Origin: Streptomyces caniscabiei
GTDB lineage: Bacteria; Actinomycetota; Actinomycetes; Streptomycetales; Streptomycetaceae
Assembly (NCBI RefSeq): GCF_014930365.1
Contig: NZ_JABXWI010000011.1
Coordinates: 338,289 to 402,288 of the forward strand
Direction: 5' to 3'
DNA: 64,000 bases
Shown one piece after another: positions 16,980 through 25,130 of this stretch (within the stretch, counting starts at the first letter, position 1; the number at the start of each line of letters is the position of its first letter). A model generated the notes under the pieces. That model did not search any database and was not told the DNA's origin. It saw only the letters and a program-made list of their open reading frames with translations. Made by a program: the position numbers and the translations under genes.

Positions 16980-17584
16980 CCACCGAGATCTCGGCACTCG
17001 ACCTGGAGGAGGCGGGCGCGGTCCTGGCCGCCGAGTCGGCCCGCTTCGCCTCCTTCGGCTGGATGCGCGGCACCTCGGGCAATCTGTCGGTGGTGCTCTC
17101 GCGCGATCCGCTGCGGCTGGCGGTGACGGCGAGCGGTCACGACAAGGGTGAACTGACGCCCGCGGACGTGGTGCTGGTCGACGGGAACGGAGCCGCCGTA
17201 CGGGATGGCAGGCCGTCCGCCGAGGCCGAGCTGCACGCGCGCGTGGCCGCGCTGACCGGGGCTGGTGCCGTGGTCCACGTCCACACGGTCGCCTCGGTCG
17301 CCATGGGGCGCCGCGAGCCCGGTGGCGTCGTCTTCCGGGACCTGGAGATGCTCAAGGGCGTCGGCCAGCCCGCCCACGACGTCGAGGTCACCCTCCCCGT
17401 CATCGCCAACAGCCAGGACATGAAGGAGCTGGGCGACCGTCTGGAGGCCGCCCGTGACCCCCGTATGCCGGCGGTGGTCGTCGCCGGACACGGCCTGTAC
17501 GTCTGGGGCGCCACGCCCCGTCAGGCCCGCCACCACACCGAAGTGGTGGAGTGGCTGCTGGAGTTGGAACTCACCGGCCGCTGA
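16976..17584 (+). CDS. mtnB: Methylthioribulose-1-phosphate dehydratase MtnB
   Basis: Zinc-dependent class II aldolase-fold enzyme that dehydrates methylthioribulose-1-phosphate, between MtnA and MtnC. The product has 202 residues. Visible features are RGTSGNLSV near residue 31, the catalytic/zinc segment AEAELHARVA, the VHVHTVASVAM His pair near residue 101 and AGHGLYVWG near residue 170 supplying the third His. The ATG at 16976 overlaps the mtnC stop and has GAGGAG upstream; the open frame further back belongs to mtnD/mtnC shadows. Last gene of mtnDCB, followed by a shared terminator with mtnA. Confidence 0.94.
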   Translation: MTTEISALDLEEAGAVLAAESARFASFGWMRGTSGNLSVVLSRDPLRLAVTASGHDKGELTPADVVLVDGNGAAVRDGRPSAEAELHARVAALTGAGAVVHVHTVASVAMGRREPGGVVFRDLEMLKGVGQPAHDVEVTLPVIANSQDMKELGDRLEAARDPRMPAVVVAGHGLYVWGATPRQARHHTEVVEWLLELELTGR

Positions 17585-17595
17585 ACCGGTGAGCG

Positions 17596-17633
17596 GGTGA
17601 GGGTCCGGCGCCACTGCCGCCCGGACCCTCACC
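17596..17633. terminator. Bidirectional terminator between mtnB and mtnA
   Basis: Arms 17596-17608 and 17621-17633 form a perfect 13-bp stem around a 12-nt loop, in the 54-bp gap between the convergent genes. Confidence 0.85.
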
Positions 17634-17638
17634 GGTGG

Positions 17639-18679
17639 TCAGGCGTGCGGCTCCAGGTGCCCGCCCGGCAGTTCGCCCGTCGACACCTCCAGCACCCCGC
17701 GCTCCGTGACCAGGGCCGTCACCAGGCGGCCGGGGGTCACGTCGAAGGCCGGGTTGTGCCCCCGGGACCCGGCCGGGGCCGTGCGGATGCCGCCCCACTC
17801 CAACACCTCGTCCTCGCCCCTCAGTTCGATGTGGATGTCGGCCCCGGAGGCGGTGTCGAGATCGACCGTGGTCGTGGGTGCGGCCACGAGGAACGGGACG
17901 CCCGCGTCGGCGCAGGCGAGGGCGACGCCCACCGTGCCGACCTTGTTGGCGGTGTCGCCGTTGGCGGCGATACGGTCCGCGCCCACGATCGCCGCGTCGA
18001 CGTCGCCCCGCAGGATCGTGCCGGCGGCGGCGCCGTCCGCCTGGACGTAGTGCGGGATGCCCTCCTGGACCAGCTCCCAGGCGGTCAGGCGGGCCCCCTG
18101 GAGGAGGGGACGCGTCTCGTCGGCGTAGACGACTTCGAGCCGGCCCCGCGCGTGGAGTTCACGGATGACGCCGAGTGCCGTACCCCAGCCGGCGGTCGCC
18201 AGCGCCCCGGTGTTGCAGTGCGTCAGCACGCGCAGCGGCCGGTCCAGGCCCACGCGCTTCAGCAGCCAGTCGGCGCCGAAGGCCCCCATGGCCCGGTTCG
18301 CCTCGACGTCCTCGCGCTGGACGGCGGCCGCCTCCTCCAGCACCGCGTCCAGCCCCTCGTCGAACCGGGTCATGACCCGGTCCACGCACACCATCAGGTT
18401 CACCGCGGTCGGCCGGGCCTCACGGACGCGGGCGACCGCGGCCCGTATCTCCTCGGCCGACCGGCCCTCGCGCTCGCCCTCCAGGATCGCGAGCGCCACC
18501 CCGTACGCGCCCGCGGCCCCGATCGCGGGAGCGCCGCGCACGACGAGGCGCCGGATGGCGGAGACCAGGGCGTCGACGTCACGGATCTCGACCGTCTCGG
18601 TGCGGTGCGGCAGGACCGTCTGGTCGATGAGCGCAAGGCCGTCTCCCGTCCAGTCGACGGCGCGCAGTTCCTGGGGCAT
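17639..18679 (-). CDS. mtnA: Methylthioribose-1-phosphate isomerase MtnA
   Basis: Aldose-ketose isomerase converting methylthioribose-1-phosphate (from MtnK or a phosphorylase) to methylthioribulose-1-phosphate for MtnB. The 346-residue eIF2B-alpha-like protein has RRLVVRGAPAIGAAGAYG near residue 44, the catalytic Cys in LTHCNTGALATAGWGT near residue 158 and the catalytic Asp in IVGADRIAANGDTANK near residue 235. The ATG at 18679 follows CAGGAG; the open frame continues to 18760 without support. It converges with mtnDCB and is divergent from the deaminase gene. Confidence 0.95.
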   Translation of the reverse strand: MPQELRAVDWTGDGLALIDQTVLPHRTETVEIRDVDALVSAIRRLVVRGAPAIGAAGAYGVALAILEGEREGRSAEEIRAAVARVREARPTAVNLMVCVDRVMTRFDEGLDAVLEEAAAVQREDVEANRAMGAFGADWLLKRVGLDRPLRVLTHCNTGALATAGWGTALGVIRELHARGRLEVVYADETRPLLQGARLTAWELVQEGIPHYVQADGAAAGTILRGDVDAAIVGADRIAANGDTANKVGTVGVALACADAGVPFLVAAPTTTVDLDTASGADIHIELRGEDEVLEWGGIRTAPAGSRGHNPAFDVTPGRLVTALVTERGVLEVSTGELPGGHLEPHA

Positions 18680-18855
18680 AGCGGGGCACTCCTGGTGTTT
18701 CGAAGGTGCCCGACACCGTACATGACCTCGAAGAACAGTCTGTTTCGGGAACTGACGCACGAGAGTCCGCGCCTGGCCGGCAGGGCATCGTAGGGACGAG
18801 GGCGGCCTTGCATCCCGGCCTCGCCGAAGGAGTACGGGGCCGAGGGGGACGCCGC

Positions 18856-20154
18856 GTGAGCGAGTACGTCGATCTGCTGGTCCACGGCGGTGACGTCCTG
18901 ACGGTCGACGCGGCCGGAACGCGCCTGCGGGACGGGGCGGTCGCCGTCCGGGACGGCACGATCCTGGCGGTCGGACCGGCGGACCGGCTCCGCACGGCGT
19001 ACGCGCCGGCCGAGAGCCTCGACGCCGTGGGCTGTCTGGTGCTCCCCGGGCTGGTCAACGCCCACACCCACCTGGCGATGACGCTGCTGCGGGGCCGCGC
19101 GGACGACGTCACCCTCCAGGGGTTTCTGGAGCGGGTGCTGCGGTGGGAGGCGCGACTGCTGTCGCCGAGGAACGTGGCGGCGGCGGTGCGGGTGGCGATC
19201 GCCGAGAGCGTGCGGGCCGGGGTGACGTCCGCGCTGGACATGTACTGGTTCCACGAGGCGGCCGAGCGGGTGGCGCGCGAGACGGGCTGGCGGCTGCACA
19301 CCGGCCCGACCTTCATGGACGTGCCCGACCCCCCGGACGGCCGGGCGTACGGGGACCGCCTGGAGTGGGCCCGGCGGGACCTCGCCGACCGCCCCCGCCG
19401 GCCGGGGACGCGCCCGGTCCTCTCCGCGCACTCGACCTACACGCTCAGCCCGGAGCAGCTGCTCGGCACGGCAGCCCTGGCAGGGGAGTTCGGGGCGCTG
19501 CTGCACCTGCACGCGGCGGAGAACGCCACCGAGGTCGCCACGGTGGAGAGGCGGTACGGCAAGCGCCCGGTGGAGCTGTTGGACTCGCTCGGGCTGCTCG
19601 GCCCCGACCTGCTGCTCGCCCACGCGGTCGCCCTCACCGGCCCGGAGATCACGGCGCTGGCCCGGACCGGGACCTCGGTCGCCCACTGCCCGGTGTCGAA
19701 CCTGAAGCTGGGCTGCGGGATCGCGCCGGTGCCCCGGCTGCTGGGCGCGGGCGTCACGGTCGGGCTGGGCACGGACGGGGCGGTCAGCTCCAACACGCTG
19801 GACGTGCTGGGTGCCGTCCGGCAGGCGGCGCTGGTGCACGAGGCGGCCAGCGACCCCACCGCCGTGGGCGCGGAGCGGGCGGTGCGCATGGCGACGATCG
19901 AGGGGGCCCGCGCGCTGGGTCTCGGCGATCACCTGGGGTCCCTGGAGCCGGGCAAGCGGGCCGATCTGATCGTGCTCGACCTGGGCGCCCCGCATCTGCG
20001 GCCCCACCACGACCCGTGGTCCACCCTCGCCTACGCCGCGCACTCGGCGGACGTACGCGACACCGTCGTCGAGGGGAGGGTGCTGATGCGCGAGCGGGTC
20101 CTCACCACCCTGGACGAGGCGGCGGCCCTGGCGGACCTGGAGGCTTTGGCCTGA
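18856..20154 (+). CDS. Amidohydrolase, probable MTA/SAH deaminase
   Basis: Metal-dependent deaminase of the ATZ/TRZ-MtaD family, 432 residues. The metal site is visible: NAHTHLAMTLLRG (HxH near residue 68), HAAENATEV, AHAVALTGPEI and GLGTDGAVSSNTLD near residue 300. It probably deaminates methylthioadenosine or S-adenosylhomocysteine to the inosine form. Aminodeoxyfutalosine deaminase of menaquinone synthesis is a related alternative. The GTG at 18856 has GAGGGGG upstream; the frame is open from 18706. Divergence from mtnA and the salvage genes supports a role in MTA recycling: MTA to methylthioinosine, then phosphorolysis to MTR-1-phosphate by an enzyme encoded elsewhere. Confidence 0.82.
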   Translation: MSEYVDLLVHGGDVLTVDAAGTRLRDGAVAVRDGTILAVGPADRLRTAYAPAESLDAVGCLVLPGLVNAHTHLAMTLLRGRADDVTLQGFLERVLRWEARLLSPRNVAAAVRVAIAESVRAGVTSALDMYWFHEAAERVARETGWRLHTGPTFMDVPDPPDGRAYGDRLEWARRDLADRPRRPGTRPVLSAHSTYTLSPEQLLGTAALAGEFGALLHLHAAENATEVATVERRYGKRPVELLDSLGLLGPDLLLAHAVALTGPEITALARTGTSVAHCPVSNLKLGCGIAPVPRLLGAGVTVGLGTDGAVSSNTLDVLGAVRQAALVHEAASDPTAVGAERAVRMATIEGARALGLGDHLGSLEPGKRADLIVLDLGAPHLRPHHDPWSTLAYAAHSADVRDTVVEGRVLMRERVLTTLDEAAALADLEALA

Positions 20155-20186
20155 TGGACACGGTGGAGCCCTCATAATGGCCTGAT

Positions 20187-20197
20187 ACATCGGATGT
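20187..20197. promoter_or_regulatory. Candidate GntR/FadR-type operator
   Basis: ACATCGGATGT is a perfect 11-bp palindrome, within TGATACATCGGATGTC, 70 bp before the GntR-family gene. Short palindromes of this size are typical for FadR-subfamily regulators, so autoregulation is plausible. Confidence 0.5.
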
Positions 20198-20267
20198 CTG
20201 AACGACCCGTAACGACCGAAGCACGAAGAATGTCCGGAACGATCGTGTATGACAGGGAGGGGTCGCC

Positions 20268-20939
20268 ATGGCAGTCACCGACGAGGCGATCGAGAAGATC
20301 AAGGGCATGATCGTCTCCGGCGCGCTGCGCCCCGGCGACCGGCTCCCCAAGGAGAGCGAGCTCGCCGCCGACCTCGGACTGTCCCGCAACTCCCTGCGCG
20401 AGGCCGTGCGCGCCCTGTCGTTGATCCGCATCCTGGACGTACGCCAGGGCGACGGCACGTATGTGACCAGTCTCGATCCCCAACTCCTGCTGGAGGCACT
20501 GAGCTTCGTCGTCGACTTCCATCGCGACGACACGGTCCTGGAGTTCCTCGCCGTGCGCCGCATCCTGGAACCGGCGGCGACGGCGATGGCCGCCCTGAAG
20601 ATCAGCGAGCAGCAACTGGACGCGCTCTCGGCCCAGCTGGACAAGCTCGGCACCGCTCCGTCGGTGGAGGAACTGGTCGCCTGCGACCTGGAGTTCCACC
20701 GAGGCATCGTGCAGACCTCGGGGAACTCCGTGCTCTGCTCGCTGCTCGACGGTCTGTCCGGCCCCACCACACGGGCCCGCATCTGGCGCGGACTGACCCA
20801 GGAGGACGCCGTCAGCCGGACCCTGCACGAGCACCGCGCCATCCTGGCCGCCCTCCGCGACCGCGACGCCGACGCCGCGCGTTCCTGGGCGACGGTGCAC
20901 ATCGCGAGCGTGGAGCAGTGGCTGCGATCGTCACTCTGA
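20268..20939 (+). CDS. FadR-subfamily GntR transcriptional regulator
   Basis: Cytosolic DNA-binding regulator of 223 residues. The winged helix spans residues 1-70, with the GntR core RPGDRLPKESELAADLGLS and the recognition helix SRNSLREAVRALS. A helical FCD effector domain follows, with metal/ligand residues in CDLEFHRGIV and HEHRAILAAL. The ATG at 20268 has AGGGAGG upstream. It is monocistronic between the deaminase and PAC2 genes. The ligand is unknown. A palindrome resembling a FadR-type operator precedes it. Confidence 0.9.
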   Translation: MAVTDEAIEKIKGMIVSGALRPGDRLPKESELAADLGLSRNSLREAVRALSLIRILDVRQGDGTYVTSLDPQLLLEALSFVVDFHRDDTVLEFLAVRRILEPAATAMAALKISEQQLDALSAQLDKLGTAPSVEELVACDLEFHRGIVQTSGNSVLCSLLDGLSGPTTRARIWRGLTQEDAVSRTLHEHRAILAALRDRDADAARSWATVHIASVEQWLRSSL

Positions 20940-21108
20940 CGTCGCCCCGAGAAGTCGATCACCTCAGGCTCCGGCCGCCGACGCGTGTTTGAGTCGTGCG
21001 AACGGGGCAGTGATCCGTTCACTCCCCCGTGCAAGGGGGCTGCGGAGGGCCCCTCGGCACGCCGTAAGGTTGGGGCGTACGCGAGGGCACGTCGGAAGGA
21101 GGCGCTGG

Positions 21109-22149
21109 GTGATCGAGCTGGAGGGGGTTCCCGAGCTGATCGACCCAGTGATGGTGGCCGCGTTCGAAGGCTGGAACGACGCCGGCGACGCCGCCTCCAC
21201 CGCGGTCGCGCATCTGGACCGGGAATGGAAGGGCGAGGTGTTCGCGGCGCTGGACGCCGAGGACTACTACGACTTCCAGGTGAACCGTCCCACAGTGTGG
21301 CTGGACGGCGGCGTACGGAAGATCACCTGGCCGACGACAAGGTTGTCGGTGGTCAGGGTCGGCGGCGACAAGCCCCGCGATCTCGTACTCGTCCGAGGCA
21401 TCGAACCGTCGATGCGCTGGCGCTCGTTCTGCAACGAGCTGCTGGGCTTCGCCCACGAGCTGGGCGTGGAGCTGGTGGTCGTCCTGGGCGCGCTGCTCGG
21501 CGACACCCCGCACACACGTCCGGTGCCGGTCAGCGGTGTCACGTCCGACCCGGACCTGGCGCAGCGGATGGATCTGGAGGAGACCAAGTACGAGGGACCG
21601 ACGGGCATCGTCGGCATCCTCCAGGAGGCGTGCACGCACGCCGGTGTCCCCGCGGTCTCGCTCTGGGCGGCGGTGCCGCACTACGTGTCGCAGCCGCCGA
21701 ACCCGAAGGCGACACTGGCCCTCCTGAACCGCCTGGAGGACCTCATCGACGTACGCATCCCGCTGGGCGAGCTGCCCGAGGACGCGCGTGCCTGGCAGGT
21801 GGGCGTGGACCAGCTGGCGGCGGAGGACAGCGAGGTCGCCGAGTACGTGCAGACGCTGGAGGAGGCCCGGGACACGGCGGAGCTGCCGGAGGCGTCGGGC
21901 GAGGCGATCGCTCGCGAGTTCGAGCGGTATCTGCGGCGGCGGGACGGCGGGCCCGGCTCCGCCGGTCCGGCCGGGGGTCATGCCACGGCCGACGGGGGCG
22001 ACACGGGCCCCGGCGCGTGGAACCCGAAGGAGAACCCCGGCGGGCGTACGCGACCGGCGAAGCCGTCGCGGCCGGAGGCCTCGGGCGAGGCCGACGCCGA
22101 GACCGAGGCCGAGACCGAGACCGAGGATGACGATTCGTCGGACGAGTGA
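21109..22149 (+). CDS. PAC2-family protein
   Basis: The 346-residue cytosolic protein has a PAC2 (proteasome assembly chaperone 2-like) fold over about residues 1-280. Features are ELIDPVMVAAFEGWNDAGDAA near the start, VLGALLGDTPHTRPVPVSG near residue 125 and GPTGIVGIL near residue 165. The last 60 residues are low-complexity, rich in Gly, Pro and acidic residues (EAETETEDDDSSDE). Bacterial PAC2 proteins are conserved in actinobacteria with a proteasome, but their role is not settled. The GTG at 21109 is preceded by AAGGAGG; the longer frame from 20989 has no such site. A TAAGGT at 21065 may be its -10 box. Confidence 0.85.
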   Translation: MIELEGVPELIDPVMVAAFEGWNDAGDAASTAVAHLDREWKGEVFAALDAEDYYDFQVNRPTVWLDGGVRKITWPTTRLSVVRVGGDKPRDLVLVRGIEPSMRWRSFCNELLGFAHELGVELVVVLGALLGDTPHTRPVPVSGVTSDPDLAQRMDLEETKYEGPTGIVGILQEACTHAGVPAVSLWAAVPHYVSQPPNPKATLALLNRLEDLIDVRIPLGELPEDARAWQVGVDQLAAEDSEVAEYVQTLEEARDTAELPEASGEAIAREFERYLRRRDGGPGSAGPAGGHATADGGDTGPGAWNPKENPGGRTRPAKPSRPEASGEADAETEAETETEDDDSSDE

Positions 22150-22204
22150 GTCCGGCAGCCGCGGATGACGCTGCGCGGGATCCGCGGGTCTGTCGTGGCC
22201 GGTC

Positions 22205-22241
22205 GCGCAGTTCCCCGCGCCCCTTTGGGCGGCGCGGGGAA
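22205..22241. repeat. 20-bp dispersed repeat (copy 1) forming a convergent terminator
   Basis: The core GCGCAGTTCCCCGCGCCCCT occupies 22205-22224. Its TTCCCCGCGCC part (22211-22221) pairs perfectly with 22231-22241 to form an 11-bp hairpin, placed between the convergent PAC2 and beta-propeller genes. Confidence 0.85.
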
Positions 22242-22264
22242 GTGGACCGGGAGTTGTCAGGTGC

Positions 22265-23290
22265 TCAGCATTTGATCGCCACCACCGCGTAGGTCGTGTC
22301 CGGGGTCGGGGTCGTGGTGAAGCGGGCGTTGGGCAGATACAGGCGGTTCTTGTGGGCCGCGACCGTGGTCGGGACGTCGAAGTCGGCGTCGTGGAGGCGG
22401 CCCTCGAAGATGCCGCTGCGGCCGTCGGCCGAGAGGTGGAACACGTCGATCGCGTTCTGCCGGTTCTGCACGACATAGAGCCGCCGGCCCAGCAGCAGCA
22501 GGCCGTCACCGTTGGTGAGGGGCGCCGCGTCACCCAGGTCGACCAGGGTCGTGACGCCGGTCCGCGGGTTCACCCGGTGGAGTCCGCCGACACCGGACTG
22601 GACGACCAGGAGCGCCTTGCCGTCCGGGGTGCGGGTGATCCCGTTGGCGTTGACCGCCTCGCCCGGCGTCTGGGTCCAGGCGCCGCCGAGGGTGACCGTG
22701 ACGACCTCGTCCGGGCCCGGCAGCCGGCCGTCGCGGCCGATCGGGAGGGCGTACAGGACGGGCTGGAACGAGTCGGTGAACCAGGCGGCGCTCGGGGTGA
22801 GGAAGACGTCGTTGGCGAAGGTCGGCGTCCTGGTGGTGAGCGTGTACGACGCGACGATCCTGCCGGTACGGACGTCCACCACCCGAGCGCCCTGACCGCG
22901 CCCGGCGACGAACAGCCGCCCCCGGTCGTCGAGTTTGAGCCCCACGGAGGGCGTACCGGGGCCGGCCGAGATGACGCGGCCCGCGCCGGTGCGCAGGTCG
23001 GCGCGGTAGATCGAGCCGTCGCCGAGGGAGCCGAGGTAGGCGTACGGGCCGGCGCCGATGGTGATGCCCTCGGGGCGGAAGCCGTTCGGCAGGGGGATGA
23101 CGTCGGGCCACGGGTCCCCGGAGGCCGAGCCGGTCGCGGAGGCGGCGGACGTGGCGGAGGCTGCGGAGGTCCCGACGAGCAGTGCGCCGGCGGTGGCGGC
23201 CGACGCCGTGAGCAGTCTTCGCCGACTGAGGTGGGGGGCGGGGCGGGCGGACAGGGAGTGCGTGGGATGCGGGGGGAGCGGGGGTGCCAC
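22265..23290 (-). CDS. Secreted SMP-30/gluconolactonase-like beta-propeller protein
   Basis: A 341-residue exported protein. The N terminus has a twin-arginine-type signal (SRRRLLTASAATAGALLV near residue 23), suggesting export of a folded protein by Tat. The mature part consists of repeated beta-propeller blades (FRPEGITIGAGPYAYLGS, LFVAGRGQGARVVDV, ANGITRTPDGKALLVVQS), as in SMP-30/superoxide dismutase-like families. The substrate is unknown; lactonase activity is not shown by any motif I can confirm. It starts at the GTG at 23290 with GAAGGGA upstream. Convergent with PAC2. The 404-bp gap upstream (23291-23694) contains the mshC terminator and a tandem repeat but no gene I can support. Confidence 0.8.
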   Translation of the reverse strand: MAPPLPPHPTHSLSARPAPHLSRRRLLTASAATAGALLVGTSAASATSAASATGSASGDPWPDVIPLPNGFRPEGITIGAGPYAYLGSLGDGSIYRADLRTGAGRVISAGPGTPSVGLKLDDRGRLFVAGRGQGARVVDVRTGRIVASYTLTTRTPTFANDVFLTPSAAWFTDSFQPVLYALPIGRDGRLPGPDEVVTVTLGGAWTQTPGEAVNANGITRTPDGKALLVVQSGVGGLHRVNPRTGVTTLVDLGDAAPLTNGDGLLLLGRRLYVVQNRQNAIDVFHLSADGRSGIFEGRLHDADFDVPTTVAAHKNRLYLPNARFTTTPTPDTTYAVVAIKC

Positions 23291-23574
23291 TGTGCGTCCC
23301 TTCCACGAAGGGACCGGCAGCTGGCCGGTCCGGCTTCAACTGACGTCTGTCACCCCATCACATGCCGACCGGCCCCGCAGCCCTTCGCCCCACGACCGAC
23401 AGCGCCTTGACAGCCCCGGAACGGCTCGCGGCCGGATTGTGCCGGTCTGGCCGACTCGGCCGAACAGCTCCTCCCCCGCTGCCCCGTGAACTTCCCTCGG
23501 GGCACCGCGTCTTCGGGTCCGGGCCTGGCCGTTCGCGGGTCGGCCGTCCGCCCGGCGTGCGGCCCGGCGCCGAG

Positions 23575-23614
23575 CGATGGGGCGCGTCCTCCGGTCGGAG
23601 AACGCGCCCCATCG
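23575..23614 (-). terminator. Terminator downstream of mshC
   Basis: Arms 23575-23587 and 23602-23614 make a perfect 13-bp stem; the loop itself contains a CTCC/GGAG mini-stem. It lies 80 bp beyond the mshC stop. Confidence 0.8.
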
Positions 23615-23654
23615 AGGTCCCTCGGGCAGGTGTGGCGTCGGGGACGCCTGCGCA

Positions 23655-23693
23655 GAGTCGTTACTGCAACGGCGGAGTCGTTACTGCAACGGC
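23655..23693. repeat. Tandem 20-bp repeat abutting the mshC stop
   Basis: GAGTCGTTACTGCAACGGC occurs at 23655-23673 and again, identically, at 23675-23693 (period 20 bp). The second copy ends one base before the mshC stop codon. It is AT-richer than its surroundings. Its role is unknown. Confidence 0.8.
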
Positions 23694-23694
23694 T

Positions 23695-24924
23695 TCACAG
23701 GGCCACGCCGAGGAGCGCGTCCACGGCGCGCGACACCACGCCGGGCGCGCTCTCGTCCGTACCGCCCCGCTCCTGCTGGAGGGCGGCCCAGCGGTCGACC
23801 GCGGCGAGCGCGGTGGGCGCGTCCAGGTCGTGCGCGAGGGCCTCGCGGATCTCCTCGACCAGCGCCTCCGCGGGCGGTCCGTCGGGCCGGGAGACGGCGG
23901 CGCGCCACCGGTCGAGCCGGGCCACGGCGTCCCGGAGCACCTGGTCGGTCCACTCCCAGTCGGACCGGTAGTGGTGGGCGAGGAGCGCGAGCCGTATCGC
24001 GGCCGGGTCGACCCCGTCGCGGCGCAGCGCGGAGACGAAGACCAGGTTCCCCTTGGACTTCGACATCTTCTCGCCGTGCAGCGCCACCATGCCGGCGTGG
24101 ACGTACGCCTTGGCCATGGGGAACTCGCCGGTCAGCGCCTGCGCGTGGGAGGCGCCCATCTCGTGGTGCGGGAAGGCGAGGTCGGAGCCGCCGCCCTGGA
24201 CGTCGAAGCCCATGCCGAGATGGTCGAGGGCGATGGCGACGCACTCGATGTGCCAGCCGGGGCGGCCGCGGCCGAGGGAGCCGCCGTCCCAGCTGGGCTC
24301 GCCCTCGCGTGCGGCCATCCAGAGCATGGGGTCGAGGGGGTTCTTCTTGCCCGGCCGGTCCGGGTCGCCACCGCGCTCGGCGGAGAGCAGGCGCATCGTG
24401 GCGGCGTCCAGGCGGGAGACCTTGCCGAAGTCGGGGTCGGACTCGACGGAGAAGTAGATGTCCCCTTCGAGTTCGTACGCGGCGCCGGAGTCACGGAGCC
24501 GCTCGACGAGCGGAATGATGCCGGGGATGGCCTCGACCGCGCCGATGTAGTGGCGGGGCGGGAGCATCCGCAGGGCGGTCATGTCCTCGCGGAAGAGGGC
24601 GGTCTCCTTCTCGGCGAGGGCCACCCAGTCGATGGCGTCGCGCTCGGCCCGCTCCAGCAGGGGGTCGTCGACGTCCGTCACGTTCTGGACGTAGTGAACC
24701 TGCCGCTTGGTGTCGAGCCACACACGCTGAACGAGGTCGAACGCGTTGTAGGTCGCCGCGTGACCCATGTGGGTCGCGTCGTACGGCGTGATGCCGCAGA
24801 CGTAGATACGGGCGACGGGACCGGGGTCAAGGGTGATGAGCCCATCGGTCGCGGTGTCGTGGATCCGAAGGTCGCGGCCCTTGCCGGGCAGGGCGGGGAC
24901 CTCAGAAGCGGGCCAGGCATGCAT
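23695..24924 (-). CDS. mshC: L-cysteine:GlcN-Ins ligase MshC (mycothiol biosynthesis)
   Basis: ATP-dependent ligation of L-cysteine to glucosaminyl-inositol, the third step in making mycothiol, the main thiol of actinobacteria. The 409-residue product is a cysteinyl-tRNA-synthetase relative. The signature VCGITPYDATHMGHA near residue 43 has Ile-Thr where CysS has Pro-Thr. The zinc/active-site segment is GRGRPGWHIECV near residue 225, followed by FPHHEMGASHA. KMSKS is present as GEKMSKSKGN near residue 290. The tRNA-binding C-terminal domain of CysS is missing, as expected. The ATG is at 24924. It ends one base short of a tandem repeat. Its companions upstream (PI3K-like, DUF3090, phosphatase) form a conserved actinobacterial cluster. 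Confidence 0.95.
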   Translation of the reverse strand: MHAWPASEVPALPGKGRDLRIHDTATDGLITLDPGPVARIYVCGITPYDATHMGHAATYNAFDLVQRVWLDTKRQVHYVQNVTDVDDPLLERAERDAIDWVALAEKETALFREDMTALRMLPPRHYIGAVEAIPGIIPLVERLRDSGAAYELEGDIYFSVESDPDFGKVSRLDAATMRLLSAERGGDPDRPGKKNPLDPMLWMAAREGEPSWDGGSLGRGRPGWHIECVAIALDHLGMGFDVQGGGSDLAFPHHEMGASHAQALTGEFPMAKAYVHAGMVALHGEKMSKSKGNLVFVSALRRDGVDPAAIRLALLAHHYRSDWEWTDQVLRDAVARLDRWRAAVSRPDGPPAEALVEEIREALAHDLDAPTALAAVDRWAALQQERGGTDESAPGVVSRAVDALLGVAL

Positions 24925-25097
24925 GCCACGAGCCTAACCCGATCGCCGCGTTGCCATGCGGGGCCCTCCGGGGGTTCGGCCGGTCGCCCGGTGGCTCGGG
25001 GGTACGGGCTGTCGCGCGAGTGCCGCCAGGCGGGTGGGCCGCCTGCCGACTCGGGGGTTCGGGCTGTGCGGCGACTGCCGCCGGGATGTGGCTGATC

Positions 25098-25117
25098 GCG
25101 CAGTTCCCCGCGCCCCT
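25098..25117 (+). repeat. 20-bp dispersed repeat (copy 2)
   Basis: Exact GCGCAGTTCCCCGCGCCCCT. Its end pairs with the following GGGGCGCG to form a short hairpin just past the stop of the PI3/4-kinase-like gene, where it probably acts as a terminator. Confidence 0.85.
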
Positions 25118-25130
25118 GACGGGGCGCGCC

